44,212 nucleotides of DNA from an uncultured Rhodobiaceae bacterium. Lineage in GTDB: Bacteria > Pseudomonadota > Alphaproteobacteria > RS24. The position numbers and the translations under genes were made by a program. The notes beneath the pieces are model-generated. The model made no database searches, was not told where the DNA came from, and was given only the letters and a program-made list of their open reading frames with translations. Location: assembly GCA_937876775.1 (NCBI GenBank), contig CALEFA010000027.1:1-44212 (forward strand), read 5' to 3'. Below, one piece after another: positions 35,289 through 44,140 of the stretch. The stretch's first letter is position 1. The number at the start of each line of letters is the position of its first letter.

Positions 35289-35869
35289 TTATCGTCATTG
35301 ACCACCATGATAGTTTTGTTGAGACCTTGGCGCGCTATGTGCGCGAGGCCGGCTATGACACAGTCGTCATTAGCCAAGATGCTGATTTGGAGGATATTTC
35401 CTGCCATGACCCCGAGGCCATCATTCTATCCCCAGGGCCCGGGAGGCCGGAGAATACCGGCGTAACCAATGCCTTGCTTGCCAATTGCCGCGACGACCTG
35501 CCGATATTGGGTGTTTGCCTTGGCCACCAGACCTTGGCGCAATATTTTGGCGGCACGGTGACCCACGCGCGTGAGCCGCGTCATGGTAAAGCGTCATCGA
35601 TTACGCACAATGGCCATGCCATGTTTGACGGCTTGGAAGAAACTTTCGAGGCCGGGCGCTACCATGCTTTGATTGTTGATAACCTGCCCGAGGTTCTGCA
35701 CGTCACCGCGCGCAGTGCACGCGGTGAAATCATGGCTTTCGCGCATAACAATCGGCCGATTTATGGCATGCAATTTCATCCCGAATCCATTCTGACGCCG
35801 CAAGGCCGGCAGATGATTAATAATTTCTTGACCTTGGCTGATGTTAGGGCAGACAGGGCCACTGCATGA
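35285..35869 (+). CDS. pabA: Aminodeoxychorismate/anthranilate synthase glutamine amidotransferase
   Basis: A 194-residue class I glutamine amidotransferase that supplies ammonia to PabB. The triad is Cys78 (GVCLGHQTLA), His165 and Glu167 (MQFHPESIL); the oxyanion loop reads LSPGPGRPEN. The protein could also serve TrpE, as PabA/TrpG often do, but its place inside pabB-pabA-pabC points to folate synthesis. Both ends overlap neighbours by four bases. Confidence 0.92.
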   Translation: MIIVIDHHDSFVETLARYVREAGYDTVVISQDADLEDISCHDPEAIILSPGPGRPENTGVTNALLANCRDDLPILGVCLGHQTLAQYFGGTVTHAREPRHGKASSITHNGHAMFDGLEETFEAGRYHALIVDNLPEVLHVTARSARGEIMAFAHNNRPIYGMQFHPESILTPQGRQMINNFLTLADVRADRATA

Positions 35870-36705
35870 TTTGGCTGAACGGAAATATCGTCGCCGCTGA
35901 GGGTGCCGTATCGGCCAATGATCGGGGGCTGCTTTTGGGCGAAGCCGTATTCGAAACGATTTTGATCAAAAACGGCGTCGCTCAGTTTTGGCCAGAACAT
36001 TTGCAGCGGCTTTGGCAAGCTTGCGCCTATGCCGATTTGTCGACCCCCTATGCACCTGAGGTCTTGCAGCAAGCTGTTAGCTCGCTTATGGCAAAGACGG
36101 CATCTGCGCCACGCCATGTCTTGCGCATCACTGTTACCGGTGGCGACGGTGGCCGAGGCCTTGTGCCTCAAACCGTCAGCCCGCCCAATTGGCTGGTTCA
36201 AGTAAGCCCGTCGACGCCGGTGCCGGCGCTTTGGCATTTGGTTGATAGCGAGGCGCTAGGCGATGCCAATCGCCCACCTTATAAAACCACATCTTATCTA
36301 GAGAATATTCGCGCGCGCCGTGCCGCGCTCAAGGCTGGCGGCGATGATGCTATTTTGTTTAATCAGCATGGCGATTTGGTTGGTGCACCGGCGGGCAATT
36401 TATTTATTGGCATCAATAATCGCTTGCTAACACCGCGCCTGCGTGATGGCGCGCTGCCAGGTATTATCCGGCAACAGATTTTGCAGCTAAAGACTGTTGA
36501 AATGGACGGCCAGCAATGGCGTATCGACGAAGCCGCCTTGAGCCGGCAAATGGTCAGTGAGGCGCAATTCATCGTCATGAGTAATAGTATAATGGAAGTT
36601 TTGGCCTGCGATTATGCGCCCAATAGGCCGCGCGGCAGCTCCAAACAGCAGGCGCAAAAAATGGCAGCCTGTCTTGTCGACAAACTGCCATTTTTGAATG
36701 CCTAA
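35866..36705 (+). CDS. pabC: Aminodeoxychorismate lyase-like class IV PLP enzyme
   Basis: A 279-residue fold-type IV PLP enzyme that should release pyruvate from aminodeoxychorismate to give 4-aminobenzoate. It starts IWLNGNIVAAEGAVSANDRGL, the PLP Lys is probably Lys140 in PPYKTTSYL, and NLFI follows. The family Glu that contacts the PLP ring nitrogen, five residues before NLF (E. coli PabC: TECCAANLF), is Gly173 here (LVGAPAGNLF). This may lower activity or mark a different substrate, e.g. a D-amino or branched-chain acid. The operon context favours PabC. Confidence 0.82.
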   Translation: MIWLNGNIVAAEGAVSANDRGLLLGEAVFETILIKNGVAQFWPEHLQRLWQACAYADLSTPYAPEVLQQAVSSLMAKTASAPRHVLRITVTGGDGGRGLVPQTVSPPNWLVQVSPSTPVPALWHLVDSEALGDANRPPYKTTSYLENIRARRAALKAGGDDAILFNQHGDLVGAPAGNLFIGINNRLLTPRLRDGALPGIIRQQILQLKTVEMDGQQWRIDEAALSRQMVSEAQFIVMSNSIMEVLACDYAPNRPRGSSKQQAQKMAACLVDKLPFLNA

Positions 36706-36720
36706 CGGCTAAGCGCTTAC

Positions 36721-36900
36721 TTAGTCTTTCGCAGGCAAGACTTGACGACCGCGGTACATACCACTTTTCAAGTCAATATGGTGCGGGCGATGTAATTCAC
36801 CGCTATCTGGGTTTTCGACATAAGTCGGGTTTGCCAGCGCATCAGCAGAGCGGCGCATGCCGCGCTTTGATGGGGTTGTTTTTCGTTTTGGAACAGCCAT
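36721..36900 (-). CDS. rpmF: 50S ribosomal protein L32
   Basis: A 59-residue basic ribosomal protein: [20 protein letters not shown] at the start is diagnostic for L32, and the rest ends [12 protein letters not shown]. The zinc-binding Cys residues found in some L32 proteins are absent, so it is the C-minus form. AGGAG lies upstream. It stands alone, without the plsX-fabH genes that follow rpmF in many bacteria, and is convergent with pabC. Confidence 0.96.
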   Translation of the reverse strand: MAVPKRKTTPSKRGMRRSADALANPTYVENPDSGELHRPHHIDLKSGMYRGRQVLPAKD

Positions 36901-36923
36901 GCTGTAACTCCTGAATTTAGATT

Positions 36924-36958
36924 TGGCGTTATATACGCCATCCTATGCGTGTCGTCTA
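36924..36958 (-). promoter_or_regulatory. rpmF promoter with an inverted repeat around the -10
   Basis: On the minus strand TAGACG (36958-36953) and TATATA (36935-36930) are 17 bases apart, each four of six to consensus. TGGCGT (36924-36929) and ACGCCA (36935-36940) form an inverted repeat centred on the -10, a layout suited to a repressor or a GC discriminator for growth-rate control. Confidence 0.5.
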
Positions 36959-36982
36959 GCCTTAATCGAATAGTGATTTAGG

Positions 36983-38101
36983 CTATTTGGCAGAAACCCG
37001 CCACAATTTGCCAATTTCACCTTCAGTTAAGATGTAAAGGGCACCATCTGGGCCGGTATTAATACTGCGCAAACGCGCGCCAATCTCTGCAAATAAAGTT
37101 TCTTGGCCAATCACTTTAGTGCCATCCATATCAACCCGCGTGGCATTTTGGAAAACCAATGAGGAAACGAAAATATCGCCATCCCATTCGGGGAATTGAG
37201 ACCCGCGATAAAGCGTCATTGAGCTAGGCGCAATTGACGGTGTCCAATGAAGCTCTGGCTGTTTCGTGCCCTCATATTCTGTATAGGGGCTGACACGAGC
37301 GCCGGAATAATCCAGCCCATAGGTGGCGATCGGCCAACCATAATTCTGTCCCGGCTCAATAATATTCAGCTCATCACCACCGCGTGGGCCGTGTTCGGTT
37401 TCAAAAACAGTACCGGTCTGCGGATCAACCAAAATACCTTGTGGGTTACGGTGACCATATGACCAAATTTCTGGAAGCGGCGCGTCATCTTTCACAAAAG
37501 GATTGTCTGCCGGCACTTTGCCGTTATCCGTCACCCGCACAATAGCACCATAATGATTGCCGAGACTTTGCGCTTCTTCACGATAGTCAAAGCCATCGCC
37601 ATTGGTAATCAACAGTGTTTTATCGGCAAGAAATGCCAGCCGCGCACCATAGTGAACATAAGTATCGCGCTTGGGAGCCGCTTCAAAAACCGTTTGAATG
37701 TCCTCGATGGCATCACCGGTAAAACGGGCGCGGATAACCCGCAAAGTTTTGGCTTCTGGCGTGCCGACCGACAAAGACAGATAAATCAATTTATTGCTGC
37801 TGTAATCAGGGTGCAGGACAATATCCATCAAACCGCCTTGGCCACCAAAAATACTGGCTGGCACACCTGCCACTGGCATGGCGACCAATTTATTATTGCG
37901 AATGATACGAAGTTGACCCGTCAACTCAGTAACCAACATATCGCCATTCGGCAGGAAGGCCATCGCCCAAGGTCGGTCCAGACCGGTCACGACCTCATCA
38001 AGCTGATAGTCAACCGCGTGCGCAGCAGATGTCAGCAAGCCGAAGGCAAGCGCCACTTGGGCAAGTTTCTGGCCAATTTTTGATTTTAGTGTCGATTGCA
38101 T
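36983..38101 (-). CDS. Secreted PQQ-dependent sugar dehydrogenase-like protein
   Basis: A 372-residue six-bladed beta-propeller of the soluble aldose dehydrogenase (YliI/sorbosone dehydrogenase) family. A Sec signal ends near ASAHA-type residue 29 (LLTSAAHA|VDY). DRPWAMAFLPNGDMLVTE opens the first blade; GGQGGLMDIVLHPDY, WSYGHRNPQG and TEHGPRGGDELN carry the conserved catalytic His and cofactor residues. It should oxidise sugars in the periplasm with PQQ and pass electrons to the respiratory chain; the substrate is unknown. No PQQ biosynthesis genes are in the window. Confidence 0.88.
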   Translation of the reverse strand: MQSTLKSKIGQKLAQVALAFGLLTSAAHAVDYQLDEVVTGLDRPWAMAFLPNGDMLVTELTGQLRIIRNNKLVAMPVAGVPASIFGGQGGLMDIVLHPDYSSNKLIYLSLSVGTPEAKTLRVIRARFTGDAIEDIQTVFEAAPKRDTYVHYGARLAFLADKTLLITNGDGFDYREEAQSLGNHYGAIVRVTDNGKVPADNPFVKDDAPLPEIWSYGHRNPQGILVDPQTGTVFETEHGPRGGDELNIIEPGQNYGWPIATYGLDYSGARVSPYTEYEGTKQPELHWTPSIAPSSMTLYRGSQFPEWDGDIFVSSLVFQNATRVDMDGTKVIGQETLFAEIGARLRSINTGPDGALYILTEGEIGKLWRVSAK

Positions 38102-38169
38102 ATGTTACCCCTGAGCAGAATGAATTTTGTTTTATCACTTCAAGCCGAGAAAACCAAATTTTCTTGCAG

Positions 38170-38199
38170 TTGCCATCTGCGGTTAAACTCCTCTATACA
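38170..38199 (+). promoter_or_regulatory. Possible promoter of the 38226 membrane gene
   Basis: TTGCCA (38170-38175) and TATACA (38194-38199) are 18 bases apart, five and four of six to consensus. The ATG is 27 bases further on, with GGAG in front of it. Confidence 0.4.
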
Positions 38200-38225
38200 T
38201 ATCAAAACTATCGAGGAGCGAGATT

Positions 38226-38684
38226 ATGAAAAAATTCATACCATCAATCGGCACCATTTTTGGATTTGTCTTAAGTTGCCTGTTTTTGACGTTCTTTCTG
38301 GTTGTCACCTCAACGCAATTTGCTTTGGGCGCTTTAATCGATATTGGCGTTGATATTTCCTTCGCCACTCGGCTTCAAACCACAATCCATGATTTACAAT
38401 CAATGAGCCCATTGGTGGGCATCATCTTCAGCCTCGGCCTGTTGATTGCCTTCACCGTTGGCAATTACATATCTCGCCTGGTTGGCATATTGCCAGCCGT
38501 TGTTTTCGCTCTCGCCGGCTTTGCCTCGATTGCGGTCACGACGAAGGGCCTGAATTCAGTGCTCGATATCACCGTCATTGTCGCCACCCGCCAGTGGGAT
38601 GGATACCTCGCCTTTTGCCTGATTGGCGCGCTTAGTGGTTATGTTTTCCAGCGTTTATCAGCGCGGTTTTCGCCAACTGCCTAA
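38226..38684 (+). CDS. Unknown four-helix membrane protein
   Basis: A 152-residue integral membrane protein I do not recognise. Hydrophobic helices lie near residues 8-30, 60-80, 85-105 and 118-140, with short loops; the second loop holds DLQSMSPLVG. No motif, Cys pair or charged cluster suggests an enzyme or transporter type. GGAG precedes the ATG and a likely promoter lies upstream, so it appears to be its own transcription unit. It ends three bases before the convergent malate synthase gene. Confidence 0.7.
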   Translation: MKKFIPSIGTIFGFVLSCLFLTFFLVVTSTQFALGALIDIGVDISFATRLQTTIHDLQSMSPLVGIIFSLGLLIAFTVGNYISRLVGILPAVVFALAGFASIAVTTKGLNSVLDITVIVATRQWDGYLAFCLIGALSGYVFQRLSARFSPTA

Positions 38685-38687
38685 ATT

Positions 38688-40856
38688 CTAGCTGGCTTTA
38701 TATTCCAGACGCCGTGCGTGCAACAATGGCTCCGTATAGCCGCTCGGCTGCTCACGGCCTTTGAAAACCAGATCGCAAGCCGCCGCAAAAGCGATGGAAT
38801 TATCCAATTTATCAGCCATCGGGATATAATCCGCATCATCGGCGTTTTGTCCATCGACCACAGCCGCCATCCGCTTCATGGTTTCCATGACTTGCTCTTG
38901 CGTGCAAATGCCATGATGCAACCAATTGGCAATATGTTGGCTGGAGATACGCAAAGTGGCGCGGTCTTCCATCAGGCCAACATCATGTATGTCAGGCACT
39001 TTCGAACAGCCGACGCCTTGGTCAATCCAGCGCACCACATAGCCCAGAATGCCTTGCGCATTATTGTCGAGCTCTTGTTGCACATCTTCCGGCGACCACT
39101 GCGGGTGGCTTTCGACTGGCATGGTCAGAATTTTTGACAAGGGCGCACGTGGCCGCGATTTCAGCTCATTTTGCACCGCTTCGACATCCACTTGGTGGTA
39201 ATGAATCGCGTGCAGCGTTGCCGCTGTTGGTGATGGCGCCCATGCACAATCGGCGCCTGCGCGCGGTTGGGCAATCTTTTGTTCCAGCATGGCAGCCATC
39301 AAATCTGGCATGGCCCACATGCCTTTACCAATTTGCGCACGGCCTTGCAGACCACAGGCCAAACCAATATCGACATTCCAATCTTCATAAGCGTTTAACC
39401 AGCCAGAGGCTTTCATATCAGCCTTGCGGATCATTGGGCCCATTTCCATGGAGGTGTGAATTTCATCGCCCGTGCGGTCAAGGAAACCAGTGTTGATGAA
39501 AATCACCCGCTGTTTGGCAGCGCGGATACATTCTTTCAAATTCACCGTCGTGCGACGCTCTTCGTCCATGATGCCAACTTTCAAGGTCAAGGCTGGCAGA
39601 CCAAGAGCGTTTTCAACGGCGGCGAATAAATCATTGGTGAAGGCCACTTCTTCAGGCCCATGCATTTTCGGCTTCACAATATAAACCGAACCTAATTTGC
39701 TATTTTTTTGCGACGCATCTGTTTTACTCAGATCGTGTTTGGCCAAAAGGCCGGTCATCACCGCATCCATAATACCTTCAGGAATTTCCTCGCCGCGATC
39801 ATCCAAAATCGCCGGGTTGGTCATCAGATGACCAACATTGCGGATGAGCATGGTCGACAGACCAGGCAAGGTGAACTGGCCGCCATCTGGGCTGGTGTAA
39901 TCGCGATTGGCGCTCAGGCTGCGGGTCAGCGTCCGCCCGCCCTTTTGCATTTCGACCGACAAATCGCGGCGCATCAGGCCAAGCAGATTGCGATAAGCCT
40001 CGACCTTATCCTCAGCGTCAACTGCGGCGACGGAGTCTTCGCAATCCATAATCGTCGTCACCGCTGACTCTAAAAAGACATCAGCAACATGGGCAATGTC
40101 GTCTTTGCCAATATTATGCGCGGCATTAATCCAAATCTCTGCATGCAAATCATTGTTTTTCAGCAAAACAGCCTCTGGCGCATCTGCGGCACCACGATAA
40201 CCAACAAAACGCTCCGGGTTTTTCAGCCCAGCTTCGCCGCCAGCATGGCTCGCCTGCAAAGCGCCTTCAACGATGGCATAATGCGTCACATCAGCGTGTA
40301 CGGCTCCATCAAGCGGTGCAATTTCATCCAGCAACATTTTAGCTCGGCGAATAACCTCGACCCCACGCTCTGGATTATAGGAGCCAACAGGTGCCCAGTC
40401 GCCTTCTTGTGGAATTGCATCCGTGCCATAAAACGCATCATAAAGACTGCCCCAACGCGCATTGGCGGCATTGACAGCAAAACGCGCGTTCTTCACCGGT
40501 ACAACCAATTGTGGACCAGCTATCTTAGCAATCTCATCATCAACATTGTTTGTTTCAATGGTGAAATCTGGGCCTTCCGGAACCAAATATCCGATATCCT
40601 CGAGAAAGGCTTGATAGGAAGCGCTATCATGAGGCTGGCCTTTGCGAGCGATGTGCCATTGATTGATCTGCTCTTGTAAATCATCTCGTTTTTTCAAAAG
40701 CGCTTTATTCGTGTCGCGATGGGCGTTCAAAACACTGGCACAGGCATCCCAGAATTCTTGCGCTGATAGGTCGGTGCCTGCGACCGCTTCATTGGCAACA
40801 AAATCAGCCAATTGCTTATCAATTTCTAGGCCTGAAATGGTTTCTCTTTGGCTCAT
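38688..40856 (-). CDS. glcB: Malate synthase G
   Basis: A 722-residue enzyme that condenses glyoxylate and acetyl-CoA to malate. The length equals E. coli GlcB, and the order of blocks is the same: [60 protein letters not shown] and [13 protein letters not shown], ending with [19 protein letters not shown] 40856 is preferred over 40859 because AGGAG is six bases before it. No glycolate oxidase or isocitrate lyase gene is near; glyoxylate could come from glycolate, purines or the ethylmalonyl-CoA pathway suggested by mcd. Confidence 0.96.
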   Translation of the reverse strand: MSQRETISGLEIDKQLADFVANEAVAGTDLSAQEFWDACASVLNAHRDTNKALLKKRDDLQEQINQWHIARKGQPHDSASYQAFLEDIGYLVPEGPDFTIETNNVDDEIAKIAGPQLVVPVKNARFAVNAANARWGSLYDAFYGTDAIPQEGDWAPVGSYNPERGVEVIRRAKMLLDEIAPLDGAVHADVTHYAIVEGALQASHAGGEAGLKNPERFVGYRGAADAPEAVLLKNNDLHAEIWINAAHNIGKDDIAHVADVFLESAVTTIMDCEDSVAAVDAEDKVEAYRNLLGLMRRDLSVEMQKGGRTLTRSLSANRDYTSPDGGQFTLPGLSTMLIRNVGHLMTNPAILDDRGEEIPEGIMDAVMTGLLAKHDLSKTDASQKNSKLGSVYIVKPKMHGPEEVAFTNDLFAAVENALGLPALTLKVGIMDEERRTTVNLKECIRAAKQRVIFINTGFLDRTGDEIHTSMEMGPMIRKADMKASGWLNAYEDWNVDIGLACGLQGRAQIGKGMWAMPDLMAAMLEQKIAQPRAGADCAWAPSPTAATLHAIHYHQVDVEAVQNELKSRPRAPLSKILTMPVESHPQWSPEDVQQELDNNAQGILGYVVRWIDQGVGCSKVPDIHDVGLMEDRATLRISSQHIANWLHHGICTQEQVMETMKRMAAVVDGQNADDADYIPMADKLDNSIAFAAACDLVFKGREQPSGYTEPLLHARRLEYKAS

Positions 40857-40944
40857 CATGCGCTCCTATAAACATACTTTTAATTCTGGTCTTTATAGCC
40901 AGAAAGCAGGGCGGGTGACCAGCCCTTTCCAGATGATGCGGTGC

Positions 40945-41256
40945 CTAGTTGAGGATATTTTTCATTTTCTCCTCATATTCTTTGTCCAATTGATGGATTT
41001 GATAAACGCTATAGCCGACCCAAAGCACATAAACGCTCCCCAATAATAAAATCAGCCATATATTGCCCGGCATCGACATGGTGAAACTGAGATGCAATTG
41101 GATAATTGTGTAAATGATGATCGACCAGGTCGCAGCGAAGATTCGCTGCCTTAAATTACCGCGTTTGACCACATGCGATAGGCGCGTCACCATATACAGC
41201 GTTTGGTCAATCTTATGCTGGCCCTCCGACATCATATCTTGCACCGGCTCAGTCAT
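40945..41256 (-). CDS. Small two-TM protein coupled to the glutamate-synthase-like gene
   Basis: A 103-residue protein of unknown family. A basic N-terminal region (LSHVVKRGNLRQR) is followed by two hydrophobic helices, about residues 43-62 and 67-88, and a charged, helical tail (HQLDKEYEEKMKNIL). The ATG at 41256 overlaps the end of the upstream gene by eight bases (ATGACTGA), so it is made together with the membrane-anchored GltB-like protein and may be its membrane partner. Confidence 0.65.
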   Translation of the reverse strand: MTEPVQDMMSEGQHKIDQTLYMVTRLSHVVKRGNLRQRIFAATWSIIIYTIIQLHLSFTMSMPGNIWLILLLGSVYVLWVGYSVYQIHQLDKEYEEKMKNILN

Positions 41257-42673
41257 TTCGCATGACCCGACTTGGGTCGATGCTGCGAGCACACGCGGCA
41301 CCCGTTGAATGGGCGATATAGCCAACCTGCTTTTTGGTATTGATAATAAAATTACTCACGCGCTGTGATTTGGAGATGGGATCAAGTCCCTTTTTGAGCC
41401 GTTTATTATGCGTGGTGATGCCAGTTGGGCATGTGTTGGCGTGGCATTGCAGCGCTTGGATACAGCCCAAGGCGAACATCGCCCCACGCGCTGTATTGAC
41501 GGCTACCGCCCCTTGCGCCAAGGCCCAAGCGATATCAGCAGGCATAATCAGCTTACCAGACACGCAAACAGGAATCTTCTCGCGTAAACCGCTAGCCGAC
41601 AAATGCGCCATGAGCAGCGGCAGTGACTTATTAATCGTCAGCCCCACATGATCCATTAAGGCTGCCGGTGCTGCGCCGGTGCCGCCGTCAGCGCTATCAA
41701 GGGTAATGAAGCTTGGGTAGACATCATTTTTAATGAAGCTGTTCAATAAGTCGTCGAGGTCTTCGCTACAGCCAAGAACGAATTTAATGCCGGTCGGCTT
41801 ATTGGTGACCTGCTTTACCCGTTTAATCAAAGCGGCGAGTTCATCGGCATTGGCAACATCAGGCCGCCGATTGGGAGAGACACTATCCTCGCCAACTGCA
41901 ATGCCGCGCGTCTCGGCAATGCTCTTCGTGACTTTTGCGCCCGGTAGAATACCCCCTTTACCGGGCTTGGCACCTTGCGACAATTTTATTTCAAACATAA
42001 CAATTTGCGGGTTTTCGGCCAAAGCCGCTAGTTTGTCATAATCCAAATTGCCCTGCTCATCGCGCACACCATAATTAGCCGTGCCGATTTGAAACACTGT
42101 GTCGGCGCCGCCCTTTTGATGATACTCGCTAAACCCGCCCTCGCCGGTATTGTGCCACGCATTAGCCAATTTGGCGCCGCGCGATAAAGCATAAATCGCA
42201 TTGGAAGACATGGCGCCATAGGAGGTGCCGGAAATATTCAAATAGCTATCAGTCGTATAAGGGTAAGCGGTGTCAGGCCCAAAAGTGACCGCGCGCACAT
42301 GCAAGACATCCTCTTCCAGCTTGGGGTAAAAACTATTGGCAAAGCTAATCGCACCCTCGCCTTGCGTATTATAATTCGAGCCGAAGGGAATAACCCCGCC
42401 GCGATTGTCGGCCATGTCATTGACGAAATCGCGCTGAAACCGGTTAAACGACAGTTCTTCGCGGTCAGCAGCGAAAAAATATGACCGCAAGAAAACCCCT
42501 AATTCTTTCAGAATATAACGTAAATGGCCCAATATCGGGTAGTTACGATGTATGGAATTAGTGGTTTGAAAACGGTCGCGCAAATAGACCAAGACCAAAA
42601 ATAACGCGCCACAACCTATGGCGAAAATAAACAGTGACGCAGCAAATAGAAGAACATCAACAATCAAGCCCAT
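41249..42673 (-). CDS. Membrane-anchored FMN-binding glutamate synthase-family protein
   Basis: A 474-residue stand-alone relative of the glutamate synthase central/FMN domains. Residues 4-30 form a membrane anchor (VLLFAASLFIFAIGCGALFL). The catalytic barrel includes SGTSYGAMSSNA, KLSQGAKPGKGGILPG, TLDSADGGTGAAP and Cys404, Cys410 and Cys415 spaced as in the 3Fe-4S cluster of GOGAT (CHANTCPTG). There is no glutaminase domain, so it is not full GltB; relatives have been called archaeal-type GltB or tied to methylamine-glutamate chemistry. Its reaction is unknown. AAGGAGAG decides for ATG 42673. Confidence 0.85.
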   Translation of the reverse strand: MGLIVDVLLFAASLFIFAIGCGALFLVLVYLRDRFQTTNSIHRNYPILGHLRYILKELGVFLRSYFFAADREELSFNRFQRDFVNDMADNRGGVIPFGSNYNTQGEGAISFANSFYPKLEEDVLHVRAVTFGPDTAYPYTTDSYLNISGTSYGAMSSNAIYALSRGAKLANAWHNTGEGGFSEYHQKGGADTVFQIGTANYGVRDEQGNLDYDKLAALAENPQIVMFEIKLSQGAKPGKGGILPGAKVTKSIAETRGIAVGEDSVSPNRRPDVANADELAALIKRVKQVTNKPTGIKFVLGCSEDLDDLLNSFIKNDVYPSFITLDSADGGTGAAPAALMDHVGLTINKSLPLLMAHLSASGLREKIPVCVSGKLIMPADIAWALAQGAVAVNTARGAMFALGCIQALQCHANTCPTGITTHNKRLKKGLDPISKSQRVSNFIINTKKQVGYIAHSTGAACARSIDPSRVMRND

Positions 42674-42916
42674 CGCCTCTCTCCTTTTCAGAGTATTTTT
42701 AATTGCCGGAACGATAGCACTTGATACGCCTGTTAGACAACTCGGCCTCTTGTCGAAAACGCGGCTTTCTGACACTGCCAGTTATTCGGGGGATACAAAT
42801 GATACAAAAGAATGGGCCGGTGTCTCGGGTCAAACATATGTGCCCAAATATTATCGGTAGGTGCGTGACATGGGTGCCTCTATGTGCCAATAATAAGGCA
42901 ATAAAAACCAAAAAAA

Positions 42917-43567
42917 ATGGCCATGAAGTATTATTTCATCCTAATCATTCTAACCCCACTTCTGTTAACGCAGAGCCTAGCGGCTGATTCTGACCCGGAT
43001 AGCGACGCATATGAGCGCGGCGATTTTGACCCGGATAGCGACGCATATGAGCGCGGCGATGATGACGCGGCTTTGCGAGAATGGCTGCCTCTGGCCGAAC
43101 AAGGTCATGCGCAGGCGCAGTACCTCATTGGCGTGATGTATGACAATGGGCGAGGTGTTTCGCAGGATTATAGGACAGCGGTGAAGTGGTATCGCCTCGC
43201 GGCAGAACAAGGTCATGCGGGGGCGCAATTCAACCTTGGCGTGATGTATTATAAGGGACGGGGTGTTACGAGGGATTATGAGACGGCGATGAAGTGGACT
43301 TCACGCGCGGCAGAAAAGGGGTTGGCGAAGGCGCAATACAATCTTGGTGTGATGTATATTTGGAAGGGCGGCTTGCGTCGAAATCTTGTGCCCGCGCATA
43401 TGTGGATAAATATTGCTGCCGCATCCGATAACTTATCCGATGATGAAGATGCCCTAAAAGCCCGAAATGCCTTAAAAATCCTGACTGATACAATGAGGCC
43501 CCGTCAACTCCGACGAGCTATTCGACTTGCCGAGGAATGCTTATTAAAAAATCTCAAAGGCTGTTAG
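42917..43567 (+). CDS. Secreted Sel1-repeat protein
   Basis: A 216-residue protein with a signal peptide (YYFILIILTPLLLTQSLA) and Sel1-like repeats. After a duplicated acidic linker (two copies of DPDSDAYERGD), three or four 36-residue repeats follow: LAEQGHAQAQYLIGVMYDNG, LAAEQGHAGAQFNLGVMYYKG, AAEKGLAKAQYNLGVMY, and a last divergent one. Such alpha-solenoids bind proteins in the periplasm. ATG 42917 or 42923 may start it; the ribosome site is poor. The 243 bases upstream hold no gene I can support. Confidence 0.83.
   Translation: MAMKYYFILIILTPLLLTQSLAADSDPDSDAYERGDFDPDSDAYERGDDDAALREWLPLAEQGHAQAQYLIGVMYDNGRGVSQDYRTAVKWYRLAAEQGHAGAQFNLGVMYYKGRGVTRDYETAMKWTSRAAEKGLAKAQYNLGVMYIWKGGLRRNLVPAHMWINIAAASDNLSDDEDALKARNALKILTDTMRPRQLRRAIRLAEECLLKNLKGC
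42986..43057 (+). repeat. 36-bp tandem duplication inside the Sel1-repeat gene
   Basis: Two adjacent 36-base units (42986-43021 and 43022-43057) differ at about one position (GATTCTG versus GATTTTG). They code for a 12-residue acidic repeat. The near identity at DNA level, including silent positions, shows a recent in-frame duplication. Confidence 0.9.
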
Positions 43568-43667
43568 GGCCTAAAGTGCTTTGACAAAAAATAGCCCGAT
43601 AGAAGATTTTAAAACACCTCTCATGAGAAGGTTCCGATAGAGAGCAACAAAAACAAAAAGGATTGCA

Positions 43668-43721
43668 ATGGCCGATGCAAATTTCAGCAAGCCGATTGTC
43701 GCGCGAGATTGTCGCCGATAG
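43668..43721 (+). CDS. Candidate small ORF with a strong ribosome site
   Basis: In the 292-base gap between the Sel1 gene and the last gene, AAAAAGGA (43655-43662) lies five bases before an ATG that opens 17 codons (MADANFSKPIVARDCRR). Another ATG at 43675 in a different frame gives 29 residues (to 43764). Either could be a leader peptide or a broken gene. A perfect TTGACA at 43581 has no good -10. The direct repeat GATTGTCGC (43694 and 43707) lies within. Nothing else is seen in this gap. Confidence 0.2.
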   Translation: MADANFSKPIVARDCRR

Positions 43722-43859
43722 TATCGAGTATAGGCTCAACGCGCATTGCGCCGTCAGCCTATAGTTGATAAAGCAATACCCAAGCGCCTTAATTCGAACA
43801 AATTTTTGTTCCAGATTAAGGTTATGTAATGTCTAAGCGTTAATTAAAGGATGCGTCTT

Positions 43860-44117
43860 ATGTTCACCCACTTGCCTAAAAAATCCACCCTTCTGATTGC
43901 CAGCTCACTGGTCTTTTCATCCGCCGCTTTGGCTGGCGGTTTGGAGCGCGAAAGCCGCGTGTCCAGCTATACAGCACCGGCGCCCAGCGCTTCATCAGCC
44001 GCCGCCACACCAGCGTCGACGTCATCAGCCGCAGCCGCCGAGACATTGGTTACGGCACCATTCAACAGCACACGCGGTGTATGGATCTCTCGCTCGCTCT
44101 ATCGCCCTGCCAATTAA
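43860..44117 (+). CDS. Small secreted Ala/Ser-rich protein
   Basis: An 85-residue protein of no family I know. A Sec signal (STLLIASSLVFSSAALA) should be cut before GGLERES. The mature part of about 55 residues is a low-complexity Ala/Ser/Pro/Thr stretch (residues about 38-66) and a short ordered end with STRGVWISRSLYRP. AAAGGA eight bases before ATG 43860 decides against the ATG at 43851. An intrinsic terminator follows, so it is probably a single-gene unit. Confidence 0.6.
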   Translation: MFTHLPKKSTLLIASSLVFSSAALAGGLERESRVSSYTAPAPSASSAAATPASTSSAAAAETLVTAPFNSTRGVWISRSLYRPAN

Positions 44118-44140
44118 AACAGGCACCAGCGCTCAATCAC

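Noticed and set aside
36710..36719. Palindrome TAAGCGCTTA between pabC and rpmF as a terminator
   Set aside because: The stem is only five bases, without a loop or T-tract.
40089..40679. Long plus-strand open frame opposite malate synthase G
   Set aside because: It lies wholly antisense to a full-length, well-conserved gene and shows no family motif; similar antisense frames opposite the ClC, HNH and acyl-CoA synthetase genes were dismissed for the same reason.
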